Assembly (NCBI GenBank): GCA_015489145.1
Contig: WGAH01000617.1
Location: 1 to 5,893 of the forward strand
DNA: 5,893 bases
Origin: Deltaproteobacteria bacterium
GTDB lineage: Bacteria > Myxococcota_A > UBA796 > UBA2385
Reading direction: 5' to 3'
The translations under genes and the position numbers were made by a program. Below, one piece after another: positions 5,033 through 5,893 of this stretch (the stretch's first letter is position 1; the number at the start of each line of letters is the position of its first letter). The notes below the pieces were generated by a model, which made no database searches, was not told where the DNA came from, and saw only the letters and a list, made by a program, of their open reading frames with translations.

Positions 5033-5893
5033 ATGCGGGAGAGCCTCGACACGGGCGTGGGCGCGGCGGTGCGGGCGCGGGCGCCCGGGCCCGTGGCCCT
5101 GGCCTGGAACGCCGTCGTGGAGCCGACGGCCGAACCCTCGGTGCGCCTCGGCCGGGTGCCGGTGCTGGTGGAGGTGCTGCTGCGCTTCCTCCACGCGGTG
5201 CTCGTCGCCGAGCGGGCCGGGCTGGGCCTCGACGAGCAGGCCCCGGAGCGCGCGCTCATCGAGCGGCTGCACAAGCCGACCATCGGCGACTGGTGGCAGG
5301 CCGTCGACCACCTCGCCCGGAAGCTCAACGGGCGCCCCGGTCGGGTGGCGCCCCTCGCCGCCGACCTCCTCTACACCGGCGGGCGCCACGCCCGGCGCAC
5401 CCCCCTGGGCTACGCGCTCCACGAGCTGCTTCGCTGGCGCAACCTCCTCGCCCACGGGCGCACCGGCATGGTCCTGCCCGAGGACGAGGCCCGGGTCGCG
5501 ACGCGGGAGCTCCTCGACGGCCCCTGGGCGCCGGTGGCGGCGGCCCTGCCCGAGCTGGCCGACCTGGCGCCGGTGTGGTTCCGGCGGCCCGACCCGGATC
5601 GCCCCGCGCGGGCGCCGGCGCTCCGGTTTCGCGGGGTCGAGCCGCAGCCGGTCGAGATCGAGGGCCTGTCGGGCGAGACGCCCCGCAAGCGGCTCCTCGT
5701 CGTCGGGGCCGACGGCGACGCGCTCGTCCTCGACCCCTGGTGGCGGGCGGGCACCTTCGGCGTCTCCTCCCGGCCGCACCTCCGCTTCCTCGTCGGCTTC
5801 GCCGACCGGGCGCCCGGCTACGAGCGCGTCGGTTGGCGGGAGTCCCGGCGCCCTGTCGACCCGGACTACGCCGGCGCCGGGACTCCCGCCAAC
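5033..5893 (+). CDS. Unrecognised protein with HEPN-like Rx4H motif (3' partial)
   Basis: From ATG 5033 the frame stays open for 287 codons to the window edge, so the C-terminus is missing. I do not recognise the family. Residues about 40-165 look all-helical, with KPTIGDWWQAVDHLARKL (81-98) followed by LLRWRNLLAHGR (132-143). In the latter, Arg136-Asn137-x3-His141 is the Rx4H motif with a polar residue after Arg that marks HEPN domains, many of which are RNases and others inactive scaffolds. Residues about 175-270 look beta-rich, with RLLVVGADGDALVLDPWW (223-240), and resemble no catalytic domain I can name. There is no signal peptide or membrane segment. The gene has its own TAGGCT element and G-rich RBS, 55 nt after the AAA+ gene. 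The last 62 bases hold a perfect inverted repeat, so the final 20 or so residues may not be genuine. It could be the N-terminal part of a larger multidomain protein. Confidence 0.7.
   Translation, partial: MRESLDTGVGAAVRARAPGPVALAWNAVVEPTAEPSVRLGRVPVLVEVLLRFLHAVLVAERAGLGLDEQAPERALIERLHKPTIGDWWQAVDHLARKLNGRPGRVAPLAADLLYTGGRHARRTPLGYALHELLRWRNLLAHGRTGMVLPEDEARVATRELLDGPWAPVAAALPELADLAPVWFRRPDPDRPARAPALRFRGVEPQPVEIEGLSGETPRKRLLVVGADGDALVLDPWWRAGTFGVSSRPHLRFLVGFADRAPGYERVGWRESRRPVDPDYAGAGTPAN
5832..5893. repeat. Perfect 21-bp inverted repeat at the window end
   Basis: The left arm (5832-5852, beginning GTTGGCGGGAGT) and right arm (5873-5893, ending ACTCCCGCCAAC) are exact reverse complements over 21 bp, separated by 20 nt. 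The right arm ends on the last base of the window, so the outward extent is unknown. Both arms lie inside the last reading frame. An arm ending exactly at a sequence edge suggests an assembly or amplification fold-back, or a graph break at a repeated k-mer. A genuine hairpin is the alternative. Confidence 0.9.

Noticed and set aside
3340..5328. Longest minus-strand open frame (662 codons) opposite the AAA+ gene
   Set aside because: Length alone is not evidence at this GC content. The sense strand carries every AAA+ motif in order, and the antisense product is low-complexity and charged.
2549..5800. Other overlapping + and - frames within the permease, AAA+ and last genes
   Set aside because: They lack motifs and show skewed Arg/Pro/Gly/Ala composition typical of out-of-frame translation of GC-rich codons.
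1..5893. A defence island reading of the whole window (patatin, AAA+, HEPN)
   Set aside because: No nucleotide cyclase, nuclease, methyltransferase, integrase or transposase is visible, and the TMTC-like protein and glycan permease do not fit. Only the AAA+/HEPN-like adjacency is kept as a low-weight idea.
1..5893. tRNA, rRNA, CRISPR array, insertion-sequence ends or riboswitch
   Set aside because: None is seen. Spacers are short (158, 107, 10 and 55 nt) and the only long exact inverted repeat is the one at the window end.

Overview
The window is extremely GC-rich (well over 70% G+C by eye) and tightly packed, with every gene I can support on the + strand. It begins inside one reading frame and ends inside another, so it reads like a short stand-alone contig. 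The base composition, the TAxxxT elements (TATAGT, TACCCT, TAGGCT, TAGGCT) just upstream of the genes, and the gene families suggest a high-GC Gram-negative bacterium, perhaps Myxococcota/Polyangia-like. That placement is inference and low confidence; no marker gene is present.

Layout: (1) 2-907, the C-terminal part of a membrane-embedded TPR protein of the TMTC/DUF1736 type. (2) 908-1065, a spacer with a hairpin just after the stop, short direct repeats and a TATAGT -10-like element. (3) 1066-2478, a patatin-like phospholipase-family protein with a helical N-terminal extension, a heptaglycine oxyanion loop, a GTSIG nucleophile motif and Glu where the catalytic Asp is expected. (4) 2479-2585, a GC-rich spacer with a terminator-like hairpin and a -10-like element. 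(5) 2586-3461, a six-TM ABC-2 type permease of the polysaccharide/O-antigen export kind, without its ATPase in the window. (6) 3472-4977, a Ycf46-like AAA+ ATPase whose ATG lies 7 nt after a TAGGCT element that contains the permease stop codon. (7) 5033-5893 (open at the 3' edge), an unrecognised protein with a HEPN-like Rx4H motif. (8) A perfect 21-bp inverted repeat whose right arm is the last 21 bases of the window.

The genes share a strand but do not form an obvious pathway. The TMTC-like protein and the ABC-2 permease both suit envelope glycan work. The patatin-like protein suits lipid hydrolysis. The AAA+ ATPase and the HEPN-like protein have no assigned partners. Each gene from 1066 on seems to have its own -10-like element, so independent short transcripts are at least as likely as one operon. 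I see no RNA genes, insertion sequences, CRISPR arrays or convincing minus-strand genes. The best points to re-examine are the inverted repeat at the window end, the leaderless-type starts, the Asp-to-Glu change in the patatin dyad, and the AAA+/HEPN-like adjacency.
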